Positions 20,308-30,801 of a DNA stretch of 64,000 nt are shown piece after piece. The notes below the pieces were generated by a model that was not told where the DNA came from, made no database searches, and saw only the letters and a program-made list of their open reading frames with translations. Source of the DNA: Anaerostipes faecalis (GTDB taxonomy: Bacteria; Bacillota; Clostridia; Lachnospirales; Lachnospiraceae); NCBI RefSeq assembly GCF_018982945.1, contig NZ_JABRXE010000009.1, positions 40,758 to 104,757 of the forward strand, given 5' to 3'. Made by a program: the position numbers and the translations under genes. Numbering within the stretch: the stretch's first letter is position 1; every line of letters begins with the position of its first letter.

Positions 20308-21819
20308 ATGTCTTTGTGGTGCAATTCAAAACTTGGACAGGATATTTTAGACGGTAAAATGCCGCGTGATATTGATGAATTTCGTCAAATGGTTCCTTTA
20401 ACCACTTATGAGGATTATGCAGATGTTTTACTGTCGAAACAGAAAGAAATGCTGCCGGATGAGCCGATTATATGGATTCAGACCACATGGGAAGGCGGAA
20501 AACATCCTATAAAAGTTGCTCCTTATACAAGGAGTATGCTGGATACTTATACACATAACGTACTTGCCTGCCTGATTTTATCCACAAGTAATCAAAAGGG
20601 TGAATTTGATGTTAAAGTAACTGATAATATTCTATATGCATTGGCACCTCTTCCATATGCTACAGGTCTTTTTCCTCTCGCATTAAAAGATCAGATTAAT
20701 ATTGGTTTTCTGCCACCGGTGAAAGATGCTGTAAAAATGTCTTTTGGAGAACGAAATGTAAAAGGATTTAAAATGGGGCTAAGCGAAGGAATTGAATTTT
20801 TCTTTGGACTTGGCAGTGTAGCATATTTCGTAAGTATGAGTATTGCAGACATGCAGAAAAAGGGTGGAGAAAAAAAGGGAATGATCGAAACGCTTTCTAA
20901 ACTTTCTCCATCAATGATAATAAAGCTAATTCGTGCAAAACAAAAATGCCGAAAAGAAAATCGTCAGCTGAAACCAAAGGATTTATTTAAGCTGAAAGGA
21001 TTTATGTGTGCAGGAACAGATAATTACTGTTATAAAGATGATCTTGAAGAATTATGGGGAGTTCGACCAATGGAACTCTTTGCAGGAACAGAGCCAACCT
21101 GTATCGGGACGGAAACCTGGACGCGCAATGGCATGTATTTCTTTCCGGATGCATGTTTTTATGAATTTATTCCGGAAAGTGAAATGGAAAAAAGTTTTAT
21201 TGATCCGGAATACCAGCCAAAAACATTTTTAATGGATGAAGTTATACCTGGAGAAAAATATGAGATTGCTATTACAGTTTTAAAGGGCGGAGCTTTTGCG
21301 AGGTATCGTGTAGGCGATGTGTATCGGTGTGTAGGGCTTAAGAATAAAGAAGATGAGACAGTTATTCCTCGTTTTCAGTATGTGGATCGTATACCTACAA
21401 TCATTGACATTGGAGGGTTTACACGAATTTCAGAAAATTCAATTTCGGATGTGATTCAGTTATCTGGTCTGCCGATTAAAAACTGGGTGGCTTTGAAAGA
21501 ATATACAGAAAACAATCGTCCATATCTGCATTTATATGTGGAAATGGAAAAAGAAAGTCTGGAAACTATTGCGATCAACAAAGAAATCTTAAAAAATCAT
21601 TTAAGTGTATATTTTAAATATTTGGATCAGGACTATAAAGATTTAAAGAGAATTTTAGGAATAGACCCACTGGAAATAACGATTTTAAAATGCGGGATTT
21701 TTGATAAATTTGAAAGCCGTGGAAAACAGCTGGTCAGGAGAGTGAATCCTCCTTATCAGGAAACAGCTGTTCTTTTGGAAGATTATGTAGCAGAAAGAGG
21801 AGGTATCAGCTATGAATAG
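20308..21819 (+). CDS. GH3 auxin-responsive promoter family protein (acyl-adenylating enzyme fold), N-terminally interrupted
   Basis: A 503-residue frame that resembles bacterial GH3-family proteins, members of the ANL adenylating superfamily that join acids to amines. Visible are EFRQMVPLTTYEDYADVL, CAGTDNYCYKDDLEELWG, the TEPTCIGTE region and a C-terminal ARYRVGDVYRC with RIPTIIDIGGFTRISE. The ATP loop is unusual: TTWEGGKHPIKVAPYT instead of the common TSGTTGKPK type. ATG 20308 has no good ribosome binding site and directly follows the TAG that cuts the N-terminal 41 codons, so this product may come only from re-initiation, or the gene may be inactive. Its end overlaps the next start by 8 bases. 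Confidence 0.7.
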   Translation: MSLWCNSKLGQDILDGKMPRDIDEFRQMVPLTTYEDYADVLLSKQKEMLPDEPIIWIQTTWEGGKHPIKVAPYTRSMLDTYTHNVLACLILSTSNQKGEFDVKVTDNILYALAPLPYATGLFPLALKDQINIGFLPPVKDAVKMSFGERNVKGFKMGLSEGIEFFFGLGSVAYFVSMSIADMQKKGGEKKGMIETLSKLSPSMIIKLIRAKQKCRKENRQLKPKDLFKLKGFMCAGTDNYCYKDDLEELWGVRPMELFAGTEPTCIGTETWTRNGMYFFPDACFYEFIPESEMEKSFIDPEYQPKTFLMDEVIPGEKYEIAITVLKGGAFARYRVGDVYRCVGLKNKEDETVIPRFQYVDRIPTIIDIGGFTRISENSISDVIQLSGLPIKNWVALKEYTENNRPYLHLYVEMEKESLETIAINKEILKNHLSVYFKYLDQDYKDLKRILGIDPLEITILKCGIFDKFESRGKQLVRRVNPPYQETAVLLEDYVAERGGISYE

Positions 21820-24337
21820 TTTTTCGATTATTCCAATTACTGCTCTGATAGGATATGTATTCTTCTTAATGGCATTTGTGGCAGCAAAAAAAACAAAATT
21901 AATTAACTCATTTATTTATCTCCTGATCGTTATGATTGCCTGGACCGGTGGTTCTTTTGCCATGAGGCAAATGATGTGGCCTTCTGTAAGGTTCTGGTTT
22001 CATATATCACTGGCCGGAATGTTATTTATGCCACTAGGCTTTTTAAATTTTATTGAGGAATTTCTTGCAGTTAACCGGACAAATAAGAAAATCTTATTTG
22101 TAATAACGACTGTGATTCTCGTAGTAAATGCAGCTACAGAATGGATTCTGGCAACACCGAGACCAATAGAAGATAACGGAAAAATTACTTTTGTTTATAC
22201 GATGCATTGGCAGGTTGTGATTTTGTTTGCATTTTGTGTCATTGTAATTTTAAGAATGATGCAGGTGACGATTTTCTACTGGAAGAGAAACGATTTTGTA
22301 ACAAAACAGCTGACTCCGATTTTGATAGGAATTCTGGTTCTTTTTGTGGGGCATGTTTGTCTTTTGTTACCATTTTTTCAAGGATTTCCTATAGACCTGC
22401 TATCAGGAATCATTAATATCATTTTTATTTTTTATGCACTATATGCTAAGAGGATATGTAAGCTGACTCTTTTAATATCAAAAGGAAACTGCTATATTCT
22501 CTCTATGGGTCTTGTGGTGATTTTGTATTATTATATGGCAACGCCTTTAAAAGATTTTATTGGGGAAAATGTGTCAGAAAAATATTCTGGAATTATTATT
22601 ATATTGATCGTCATGATTGTTTCAATGACATTTTATCATGTAATTCAAATGTTTTTTGATAAAATCTGTGAAAAAGAAGAACTGGCACAAACAGAAAATC
22701 TAAGAAAATTTAGTATGCAGGTATCTAAGTCCCTTAATATCAGAGGAATTCTGGATGCCATGGTTGAAGTAATCCAGAAAACGGTACAGGTTGAAAAGGT
22801 ATATATCTGTATTGCAGATGATAATCATAATTATGAAGTATTTCATACAACCAGCAGACTGGACAGAAGGTCGTTGCGAATGTCAGAAGATCATCCGGTA
22901 GTACGATATTTACAGAATCATGATGGAAGTCTCCTTATGAAAGATTTTAAATGTACATCTGCCTATAAGTCCATGTGGGAAGATGAAAAAAGGCTTTTAT
23001 CTGAATGGAAGATAGAGTGTTTTCTTCCGCTAAAAGATGAAGATGATCTTATTGGAATTGTCATGCTGGAACATAAAGAAAAGTATAAAGAATTTACATT
23101 TGAGGATCTTAATTTTCTGGAATCTGTTGAATCTATTTCTGCCATTGCAGTGAAGAATTCAAGGCTATACGAAAAAGCCTATGAAGAAGCCAGAAAAGAT
23201 GAGCTTACAGGATTATACAACCGGAAATGTTTCTATGAGCTTTTGCACAGTGAATATATGAAATGTAAAAAAGATTCTCTGGCTTTGGTTATGGTGGATA
23301 TTGATGATTTTAAACTTTATAATCAGCTGTACGGTAACCAGGAAGGAGATGCTGCACTGATAAGGGTTTCTGAGATTATCAGGGCTACAGTTGGAGAAAA
23401 TGGATATGTTGCCCGATATGAGGGGAAAAGATTTGGAATCATTCTTCCGGGAAAGAATTTATATGAGGCAAAACATCTGGCAGAAAATATCAGCGGGCAG
23501 ATCAGACAGATGAATTCCAATCGAAAGGATTATTCTTTCAGAGTATTGACAGTCAGCTGTGGAATCAGTGCAATTCCGTATTCAGCAGCTACAGAAAAAG
23601 AATTGATTCATAATACTGATATGGCTGTATATAATGTGAAACGTTCAGGGAAAAACGGTGTATTTATATATACAGAAGGAGAATCAAAACGAAGAACCGA
23701 AGGGAAACAGGAACAGAGAAAAAGTGCTTATAAAGAATATGCATCTACGATATATGCACTGACCGCTGCCATTGATACAAAGGATCACTATACGTTTAAT
23801 CATTCCAAAAATGTGGCATATTATGCCGGTGAACTGGCGAAAATATACGGATTGGATCAAAATTGCATTGATATTGTGCGAGAAGCGGGACTACTGCACG
23901 ATATAGGGAAAATAGGTATTCCCGAAAATATTCTTAATAAACCAGGCAAACTTACAGAAGATGAATATGAAATTATTAAAACTCATGTGGAAAATTCCAT
24001 TGGAATCATAAGACATCTGCCATCTCTTGATTATGTAATACCAGCCGTTCTGGGGCATCATGAACGATATGATGGAAAGGGATATCCAAGAAGGATGAAG
24101 GGAGAAGATATCCCTCTGATGGGAAGAATGCTGTGCATTGCAGATTCTTTTGATGCTATGTTGTCAAAAAGAAGTTATAAAGATGGTTTCCCTCTTGAAA
24201 AAGTATTAAGAATAGTGGAAGAAGAAGCGGGAAAACAGTTTGATCCAAGATTGTCAGAGTTGTTGATACAGGCTGTCAGAGATGGAAGAATTAAATGCAG
24301 AACAAATGCGAAAAAGCACGAAGAATTAATGGAATAG
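21812..24337 (+). CDS. Membrane sensor with GAF, degenerate GGDEF and HD-GYP domains
   Basis: An 841-residue protein. Residues about 1-290 hold roughly eight membrane helices like the N-terminal 7TM region of some histidine kinases. A GAF domain follows (about 300-455), then a GGDEF domain starting at DELTGLYNRK (about 462), then an HD-GYP domain (about 655-835). The GGDEF active-site loop reads RYEGKRFGI near residue 535 instead of GGDEF, so cyclase activity is unlikely. The HD-GYP motifs HDIGKIG (about 695) and HHERYDGKGYP (about 748) are intact, so c-di-GMP breakdown is the likely output. It overlaps the GH3 gene by 8 bases. Confidence 0.85.
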   Translation: MNSFSIIPITALIGYVFFLMAFVAAKKTKLINSFIYLLIVMIAWTGGSFAMRQMMWPSVRFWFHISLAGMLFMPLGFLNFIEEFLAVNRTNKKILFVITTVILVVNAATEWILATPRPIEDNGKITFVYTMHWQVVILFAFCVIVILRMMQVTIFYWKRNDFVTKQLTPILIGILVLFVGHVCLLLPFFQGFPIDLLSGIINIIFIFYALYAKRICKLTLLISKGNCYILSMGLVVILYYYMATPLKDFIGENVSEKYSGIIIILIVMIVSMTFYHVIQMFFDKICEKEELAQTENLRKFSMQVSKSLNIRGILDAMVEVIQKTVQVEKVYICIADDNHNYEVFHTTSRLDRRSLRMSEDHPVVRYLQNHDGSLLMKDFKCTSAYKSMWEDEKRLLSEWKIECFLPLKDEDDLIGIVMLEHKEKYKEFTFEDLNFLESVESISAIAVKNSRLYEKAYEEARKDELTGLYNRKCFYELLHSEYMKCKKDSLALVMVDIDDFKLYNQLYGNQEGDAALIRVSEIIRATVGENGYVARYEGKRFGIILPGKNLYEAKHLAENISGQIRQMNSNRKDYSFRVLTVSCGISAIPYSAATEKELIHNTDMAVYNVKRSGKNGVFIYTEGESKRRTEGKQEQRKSAYKEYASTIYALTAAIDTKDHYTFNHSKNVAYYAGELAKIYGLDQNCIDIVREAGLLHDIGKIGIPENILNKPGKLTEDEYEIIKTHVENSIGIIRHLPSLDYVIPAVLGHHERYDGKGYPRRMKGEDIPLMGRMLCIADSFDAMLSKRSYKDGFPLEKVLRIVEEEAGKQFDPRLSELLIQAVRDGRIKCRTNAKKHEELME

Positions 24338-24338
24338 A

Positions 24339-24368
24339 AAAGGCAGGTTTACAAAACCTGTCTTTTTT
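24339..24368 (+). terminator. Terminator after the HD-GYP gene
   Basis: GGCAGGTTT and AACCTGTC pair around a short loop, followed by six T residues. Confidence 0.85.
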
Positions 24369-24472
24369 GCCGGTAAAAAATTTTTCAATACCATATAAAT
24401 TATATATCAATTGAATGCAAATAAATTGAATTTACCAGGTGAAATCTTAAATAATCTGAATATACTTTTAAT

Positions 24473-24501
24473 TTGACAAATTAATCAGAAATTGATATAA
24501 T
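24473..24501 (+). promoter_or_regulatory. Consensus promoter of the gene-free 24508-25224 region
   Basis: TTGACA (24473-24478), exactly 17 bases, TATAAT (24496-24501): a perfect sigma-A promoter, the strongest type possible. No coding frame follows it, which points to an abundant non-coding RNA. Confidence 0.85.
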
Positions 24502-24507
24502 AAAGAC

Positions 24508-25224
24508 AACAAAAAGAGATAAGTTTTTATAGAAAGGAGAAGTTGCCTAGAGTGCTCCCAGAGATTCGTGGTTAGAATCTTTAAAACCGGCAGTCGATCA
24601 TCTGAGTATTGGAATAGAGAAAGATGAGACTGACTTAACAAGATATTGTAATCCATAGGATGGATCATACAAGTCTTTGAACGGATAGAACGGTAAGGAG
24701 TCAACCTCATGGAGAAGGAGATACAAAGAGAATAAGAATCATAGATTTTCAGATACTTGAGCAGGTCGAAGAATCAAGGGAGAATCAAAACAATATCCAA
24801 ACAGATAAGAAAGATTCTATGAGAATGAAAAAGGATTCAAAGATAAATAGAGTATAGAGAATCAGCAGGATTCAGAAAATCAGGAAAAGAAGATTTATCA
24901 TTGTATCGACTGACCGGTGGAGCATTTAAAATCAGAACTCATAACAATTCTCCAAGGATAATGTTATTGGAAGGATCAGATGTAAAGAAATCGATCCAAT
25001 GATAAGAAAATAGTGAGAAGACGGAAATAGCCATGAAAACAAAGAAGCTGCAGGAAGCGAAAGACAGAGTGTGACGAGAAAGCATTCTGTTAGCAGCAGG
25101 AAAGATGGCAGAGATTTTCCCGATATCCGCAAAATAAATTATTAAAAAAAGTACAATAATAATTCCGGAGAAAAGTATTGACAAAGACACGCTAGAGATT
25201 TATAATATCCTAGCGTGTCTTTTT
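24508..25224 (+). ncRNA. Large structured non-coding RNA candidate (about 700 nt)
   Basis: The region starts at a perfect promoter and ends at a terminator. It has no plus-strand frame of use and is very rich in A and G. Many local stems are visible: AGATTC/GAATCT (about 24562), CAGTC..CATCT/AGATG..GACTG (24592-24635), TTGT.ATCCAT/ATGGAT..ACAA, CTTGA/TCAAG, GGATC/GATCC inside TTATTGG/CCAATGATAA, and ACAGA.TG/GCATTCTGT. Size and makeup recall the large ornate RNAs of Firmicutes such as ROOL or GOLLD, but I cannot confirm a match. Start and end are inferred from the promoter and the terminator. Confidence 0.65.
25178..25224 (+). promoter_or_regulatory. Promoter of rpsL-rpsG-fusA-tuf nested inside a terminator hairpin
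   Basis: TTGACA (25178-25183), 17 bases, TATAAT (25201-25206) make a perfect promoter. The same DNA forms a 13-bp hairpin, AAGACACGCTAG (from 25184) pairing with CTAGCGTGTCTT, followed by T residues. Transcripts arriving from upstream contain the full hairpin and should stop. Transcripts starting at this promoter, near 25213, begin inside the 3' arm and cannot form it. Confidence 0.8.
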
Positions 25225-25300
25225 AGAGGTTTAAAGAGACATGTGGAAACCAGGTGAATTTAAGTAACCACAGTAGAAAACATGTATGGAGGTGAAATCA

Positions 25301-25717
25301 ATGCCAACTTTTAACCAATTAGTTAGAAAAGGGAGAAAGACATCTGTAAAGAAGTCTACAGCACCAGCACTTCAGAAAGGATTTAACTCTTTGAAGAAGA
25401 AATCAACAAATACAAGCTCTCCACAGAAGAGAGGTGTTTGTACAGCTGTTAAGACTGCAACTCCTAAAAAGCCTAACTCAGCTCTTCGTAAGATTGCCAG
25501 AGTTCGTCTTTCTAACGGAATCGAAGTAACAAGTTATATCCCAGGTGAAGGACATAACTTACAGGAACATAGTGTTGTTCTGATTCGTGGTGGTCGTGTT
25601 AAGGACTTACCAGGTACTCGTTACCACATCGTTAGAGGTACACTGGATACAGCTGGTGTAGCTAACAGAATGCAGGCTCGTTCTAAATATGGAGCAAAAA
25701 GACCTAAGAAAAAATAG
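25301..25717 (+). CDS. rpsL: 30S ribosomal protein S12
   Basis: A 138-residue protein beginning [13 protein letters not shown] at ATG 25301 with GGAGGTGAAA upstream. The streptomycin-site segment [11 protein letters not shown] and the [10 protein letters not shown] loop are wild type, so no classic S12 streptomycin resistance change is seen. An in-frame ATG at 25286 overlaps the binding site and is rejected. First gene of the str operon. Confidence 0.98.
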   Translation: MPTFNQLVRKGRKTSVKKSTAPALQKGFNSLKKKSTNTSSPQKRGVCTAVKTATPKKPNSALRKIARVRLSNGIEVTSYIPGEGHNLQEHSVVLIRGGRVKDLPGTRYHIVRGTLDTAGVANRMQARSKYGAKRPKKK

Positions 25718-26422
<705 letters not shown>

Positions 26423-26491
26423 TCTTTTTCAAAGATTTATTGTGCGATTGTCGTGGATGCTTCCACGTAAAAACAATAGGAGGAAAAAACC

Positions 26492-28603
26492 TTGGCTGGA
26501 AGAGAATATCCATTAGAGAGAACCAGAAATATTGGTATTATGGCTCATATTGATGCTGGTAAAACAACATTAACTGAACGTATCCTTTATTATACTGGTG
26601 TTAACTATAAAATTGGTGATACTCATGAAGGTACTGCTACCATGGACTGGATGGAACAGGAACAGGAAAGAGGTATCACAATCACTTCCGCTGCTACAAC
26701 ATGTCACTGGACTCTTCAGGAAAACTGCAAACCAAAAGCAGGAGCTGAAGAACATCGTATTAACATTATCGATACTCCAGGTCACGTTGACTTTACAGTA
26801 GAAGTAGAACGTTCTCTGCGTGTACTTGATGGTGCCGTAGGTGTGTTCTGTGCAAAGGGCGGAGTTGAACCTCAGTCCGAAAACGTATGGCGTCAGGCTG
26901 ACACATACAATGTACCAAGAATGGCATTTATTAATAAGATGGATATCTTAGGTGCTAACTTCTACGGTGCAGTAGACCAGATCAAAGATCGTTTAGGAGC
27001 TAATGCAGTTGTACTTCAGCTGCCAATCGGTAAAGAAGACGATTTCCAGGGAATCATTGATCTGTTTGAAATGAAAGCTTACATCTACAATGATGAAAAG
27101 GGAGAAGATATCTCCATTACTGATATTCCAGAAGATATGCAGGAAGATGCAGAACTTTATCATACAGAACTGATTGAAAAAATCTGTGAACTGGATGATG
27201 ATTTAATGATGGAATACCTTGAAGGTGAAGAACCATCTATTGATGCTTTAAAAGCTACATTAAGAAAAGCTACATGTGAATGTGAAGCTGTTCCTGTATG
27301 CTGTGGTTCTGCATATAGAAACAAAGGTGTTCAGAAACTTCTGGATGCAATTCTTGAATATATGCCAGCACCAACAGACATCCCAGCGATCAAAGGTGTG
27401 GATGAAGATGGTAACGAAGTTGAAAGACATTCATCTGATGATGAACCATTCTCAGCTTTAGCATTCAAGATTATGACAGACCCATTCGTAGGAAAACTTG
27501 CTTTCTTCAGAGTTTACTCTGGAACAATGAAATCAGGTTCTTATGTACTGAATGCAACAAAGAACAAAAAAGAACGTGTTGGACGTATCCTTCAGATGCA
27601 TGCTAACAAACGTGAAGAATTAGATGTAGTATATTCTGGTGATATCGGAGCTGTTGTTGGATTTAAATCAACAACAACTGGTGATACTATCTGTGATGAA
27701 CAGCATCCAGTTATTCTGGAATCCATGGAATTCCCAGAACCAGTTATCGACGTAGCGATCGAACCTAAAACTAAGGGAGATCAGGGTAAAATGTCTGAAG
27801 CCCTTGCAAAACTGGCTGAAGAAGATCCTACATTCAGAGCTCATACAGATCAGGAAACAGGACAGACAATTATTTCCGGAATGGGAGAACTTCATCTGGA
27901 AATCATCGTTGACCGTCTGCTTCGTGAATTTAAAGTAGAAGCTAACGTAGGTGCTCCTCAGGTAGCATACAAAGAAACATTTACAAAAGCTGTTGATGTT
28001 GATTCTAAATATGCTAAACAGTCTGGTGGTCGTGGACAGTATGGACACTGTAAAGTACACTTTGAACCTATGGATGCCAACGGAGAAGAACTGTTCAAGT
28101 TCGAATCTACAGTTGTTGGTGGATCTATTCCAAAAGAATATATCCCTGCAGTTGGAGAAGGTATCGAAGAAGCAGCTCAGTCTGGTATCTTAGGAGGATT
28201 CCCAGTACTTGGTGTTAAAGCTACAGTATATGATGGATCTTATCATGATGTCGATTCCAGTGAAATGGCATTCCACATCGCTGGTTCTATGGCATTTAAA
28301 GAAGCTATGCAGAAAGCAGGAGCTATCTTACTTGAGCCAATCATGAGAGTCGAAGTCACAATGCCTGAAGAATACATGGGAGATGTAATTGGTGATATCA
28401 ATTCACGTCGTGGACGTATTGAAGGTATGGATGACATCGCCGGAGGAAAAATGGTTCGTGCATTTGTACCACTTTCTGAAATGTTTGGTTATTCAACAGA
28501 CCTGCGTTCAAGAACACAGGGACGTGGTAACTATTCTATGTTCTTTGAAAAATATGAACCAGTACCAAAGAATGTTCAGGAAAAAGTACTTGCTGATAAA
28601 TAA
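26492..28603 (+). CDS. fusA: Elongation factor G
   Basis: A 703-residue translational GTPase. The start is TTG 26492 with AGGAGG 8 bases upstream. G-domain motifs are AHIDAGKTT (P-loop), the switch segment [21 protein letters not shown] and NKMD. Domain IV follows in the last third ([15 protein letters not shown]) and the C-terminus reads [22 protein letters not shown]. It moves tRNAs and mRNA through the ribosome after peptide bond formation. Confidence 0.98.
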   Translation: MAGREYPLERTRNIGIMAHIDAGKTTLTERILYYTGVNYKIGDTHEGTATMDWMEQEQERGITITSAATTCHWTLQENCKPKAGAEEHRINIIDTPGHVDFTVEVERSLRVLDGAVGVFCAKGGVEPQSENVWRQADTYNVPRMAFINKMDILGANFYGAVDQIKDRLGANAVVLQLPIGKEDDFQGIIDLFEMKAYIYNDEKGEDISITDIPEDMQEDAELYHTELIEKICELDDDLMMEYLEGEEPSIDALKATLRKATCECEAVPVCCGSAYRNKGVQKLLDAILEYMPAPTDIPAIKGVDEDGNEVERHSSDDEPFSALAFKIMTDPFVGKLAFFRVYSGTMKSGSYVLNATKNKKERVGRILQMHANKREELDVVYSGDIGAVVGFKSTTTGDTICDEQHPVILESMEFPEPVIDVAIEPKTKGDQGKMSEALAKLAEEDPTFRAHTDQETGQTIISGMGELHLEIIVDRLLREFKVEANVGAPQVAYKETFTKAVDVDSKYAKQSGGRGQYGHCKVHFEPMDANGEELFKFESTVVGGSIPKEYIPAVGEGIEEAAQSGILGGFPVLGVKATVYDGSYHDVDSSEMAFHIAGSMAFKEAMQKAGAILLEPIMRVEVTMPEEYMGDVIGDINSRRGRIEGMDDIAGGKMVRAFVPLSEMFGYSTDLRSRTQGRGNYSMFFEKYEPVPKNVQEKVLADK

Positions 28604-28754
28604 GAAATAACCCTATTTTCAAGAAAATAGGCTTGAAATCTTTAAGTAAATGAAATATAATCAAATTTAGGACAGCCCTTTTGGGGGCAACTATTTTGAA
28701 GTAGTAAAATCATTATTGTATTGCCCTAAGGGCGTAATAAGGAGGACATTTAAA

Positions 28755-29948
28755 ATGGCTAAAGAAAAGTTTGAGAGAAGCAAACCTCATTGTAACATTG
28801 GTACCATTGGACACGTTGACCATGGTAAAACAACTTTAACAGCAGCAATCACAAAAACTCTTTCAGCTCGTGTAGAAGGAAACGCAGCAGTTGATTTCGA
28901 AAATATCGATAAAGCTCCAGAAGAAAGAGAACGTGGTATCACAATTTCTACAGCTCACGTTGAGTATGAAACAGAAAAACGTCACTACGCTCACGTTGAC
29001 TGCCCAGGCCATGCTGACTACGTTAAAAACATGATCACTGGTGCTGCTCAGATGGATGGTGCTATCCTTGTAGTAGCTGCAACTGATGGTGTTATGGCTC
29101 AGACTAAAGAACACATCCTGCTTTCTCGTCAGGTAGGTGTACCTTACATCGTAGTATTCATGAACAAATGTGACATGGTAGACGATGAAGAATTATTAGA
29201 ATTAGTAGAAATGGAAATTCGTGAATTATTAAATGAATACGAATTCCCAGGAGATGACATTCCTGTAATCCAGGGATCTGCTTTAAAAGCTCTTGAAGAT
29301 CCTAACGGAGAATGGGGAGATAAAATCATGGAACTGATGGATGCTGTTGACAGCTATATCCCAGATCCAGAACGTGACACAGACAAACCATTCCTTATGC
29401 CAGTAGAAGACGTATTCTCTATCACAGGACGTGGTACAGTTGCTACAGGTAGAGTAGAAAGTGGTGTACTTCACGTATCTGACGAAGTTGAAATCGTTGG
29501 TATCAAAGAAGAAACAAGAAAAGTTGTTGTAACTGGTGTAGAAATGTTCCGTAAACTGTTAGACGAAGCTCAGGCTGGAGATAACATTGGTGCATTACTT
29601 CGTGGTGTTCAGAGAGATGAAATCGAAAGAGGACAGGTTCTTTGTCAGCCAGGATCAATCACATGTCATACAAAATTCACAGCTCAGGTTTACGTATTAA
29701 CAAAAGATGAAGGTGGACGTCATACTCCATTCTTCAACAACTACCGTCCACAGTTCTACTTCAGAACAACAGACGTAACAGGTGTTATCGAATTACCAGA
29801 AGGAACAGAAATGTGCATGCCTGGTGATAACGTAGAAATGACTATCGAATTAATTCACCCAATCGCTATGGCTCAGGGATTATCTTTCGCTATCCGTGAA
29901 GGTGGACGTACTGTAGGTTCTGGTAGAGTTGCTACTATCGTTGAATAA
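28755..29948 (+). CDS. tuf: Elongation factor Tu (3' end supplied by mobile element 1)
   Basis: A 397-residue GTPase that delivers aminoacyl-tRNA. It starts at ATG 28755 behind AAGGAGGAC; a 13-residue in-frame extension is rejected. Motifs: [22 protein letters not shown]. The last 17 codons ([17 protein letters not shown]) begin inside the attachment site of the first mobile element. Two further copies of this tail with different synonymous codons lie at 41083 and 51714. So the present tail was probably brought in by the element, and the protein sequence was preserved by the insertion. Confidence 0.97.
   Translation: MAKEKFERSKPHCNIGTIGHVDHGKTTLTAAITKTLSARVEGNAAVDFENIDKAPEERERGITISTAHVEYETEKRHYAHVDCPGHADYVKNMITGAAQMDGAILVVAATDGVMAQTKEHILLSRQVGVPYIVVFMNKCDMVDDEELLELVEMEIRELLNEYEFPGDDIPVIQGSALKALEDPNGEWGDKIMELMDAVDSYIPDPERDTDKPFLMPVEDVFSITGRGTVATGRVESGVLHVSDEVEIVGIKEETRKVVVTGVEMFRKLLDEAQAGDNIGALLRGVQRDEIERGQVLCQPGSITCHTKFTAQVYVLTKDEGGRHTPFFNNYRPQFYFRTTDVTGVIELPEGTEMCMPGDNVEMTIELIHPIAMAQGLSFAIREGGRTVGSGRVATIVE
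29895..29917 (+). other. Attachment site 1 (attL of element 1) in the 3' end of tuf
   Basis: The 23-base stretch beginning CGTGAAGGTGGACGTACTG recurs exactly at 41083-41105 and with one change (T to A) at 51714-51736. It encodes REGGRTV of EF-Tu. This is the boundary repeat of the first mobile element. Confidence 0.88.
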
Positions 29949-29982
29949 TTTCAATTGATAGTGTCACAAAGCTAGTAATTAT

Positions 29983-30018
29983 AAGGCTTTCCGTGTTTTT
30001 ACACGGAGAGCCTTTTTT
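29983..30018 (+). terminator. Terminator after tuf
   Basis: AAGGCTTTCCGTGT and ACACGGAGAGCCTT pair with one mismatch, followed by T residues. It lies inside the element next to attL. Confidence 0.85.
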
Positions 30019-30046
30019 ACGTTTGCACGTAATAAATTTTGATTAG

Positions 30047-30065
30047 TGGCTCCAAAATGGCTCCA
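30047..30065 (+). other. Integrase arm-type repeats, left end of element 1
   Basis: TGGCTCCAAAATGGCTCCA, two TGGCTCC units 11 bases apart. The identical 19 bases occur at 40961-40979 near the other end. Paired direct repeats near both ends are typical arm sites for a tyrosine integrase. Confidence 0.7.
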
Positions 30066-30104
30066 TGATACGTGATAATACTTGTGTTCGTCAATCTTTG
30101 GACA

Positions 30105-30140
30105 TAAAAAATCCCCTAAGTTTTGACACTTAAGGGATTC
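30105..30140 (-). terminator. Terminator of the element 1 repressor gene
   Basis: AATCCCCTAAG and CTTAAGGGATT pair around TTTTGACA. On the minus strand the hairpin is followed by TTTTTT. Confidence 0.7.
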
Positions 30141-30145
30141 AATTC

Positions 30146-30637
30146 CTACCATTTTGTTATTTTCTTTATATCAGCTGCACGGTCAGGGTCTCTCTTGATA
30201 GACAGCTGTGCTTTGATATATTGGTCTACATCATTTCTGCCTTCATCTGATAACTGATAGTAGTTTGTCAGATGTTCATCTAATTTAGGCATATTATTTT
30301 TCCCAAACAAACACATAAGTGGATATAAGGTATTTTTGAGGTATCGTTTGATTCGGTTCCCATCCAAAATTTCATCCATGCCGGATGGAAGTTCTGGTAG
30401 AGTGATAGAATCGTTTTTGTCCCAATTCTCTGAATTGAGAGATGCATCTGAGCAAATCTCAGATACTTCGATACCTAAAGCATTGGCAATTCGTAATGCG
30501 AAATCAAAACGAATAGAAGTATCTTTTTGAATGATTGAGTATATAGTCGTTGGGCTTATAGTGGTTTCTCTCGCAACCCAACGTACACTTTTACCTTTCT
30601 GTTCAAGGATTTCCTTTAATCTTTGTCCGTCTCCCAT
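30146..30637 (-). CDS. XRE-family repressor of element 1
   Basis: About 163 residues with an N-terminal helix-turn-helix (QRLKEILEQKGKSVRWVARETT, then ISPTTIYSIIQKDTSIRFD) like phage CI-type regulators. The C-terminal part is unrecognised. A start at 30649 adds four residues, but the ribosome binding site AAAGGA fits the start at 30637 better. It is divergent from the excisionase/integrase genes. The shared intergenic region holds repeated GTACGAAAATCGTAC-type palindromes, its likely operators, so it probably keeps xis-int silent. Confidence 0.8.
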   Translation of the reverse strand: MGDGQRLKEILEQKGKSVRWVARETTISPTTIYSIIQKDTSIRFDFALRIANALGIEVSEICSDASLNSENWDKNDSITLPELPSGMDEILDGNRIKRYLKNTLYPLMCLFGKNNMPKLDEHLTNYYQLSDEGRNDVDQYIKAQLSIKRDPDRAADIKKITKW

Positions 30638-30677
30638 GGCTAACACCATCCTTTCTACTTATGGATTATAACATGGT

Positions 30678-30779
30678 GTACGAAAAAAGTACATAGAAAA
30701 TTTAAAAATGTACGAAAAATGATTGACAGTACGAAATTCGTACACTATAATGACAATATAAACAGTACGAAAATCGTAC
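30678..30779 (+). promoter_or_regulatory. Promoter and operators of the element 1 xis-int operon
   Basis: TTGACA (30723-30728), 17 bases, TATAAT (30746-30751). The spacer itself contains the palindrome GTACGAAATTCGTAC (30729-30743). Copies lie at 30765-30779 (GTACGAAAATCGTAC) and 30678-30692 (GTACGAAAAAAGTAC), with a half site at 30710. A repressor bound to the spacer would block the polymerase directly. Confidence 0.85.
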
Positions 30780-30801
30780 ATTCTAAAAAGGAGGTGAGAC
30801 C

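Noticed and set aside
24468-25190. Several minus-strand frames (60-83 codons) in the region before rpsL, rich in Ser, Leu and Phe
   Set aside because: They are what the complement of an A/G-rich RNA gene produces. No ribosome binding sites, and the plus strand has a perfect promoter and terminator.
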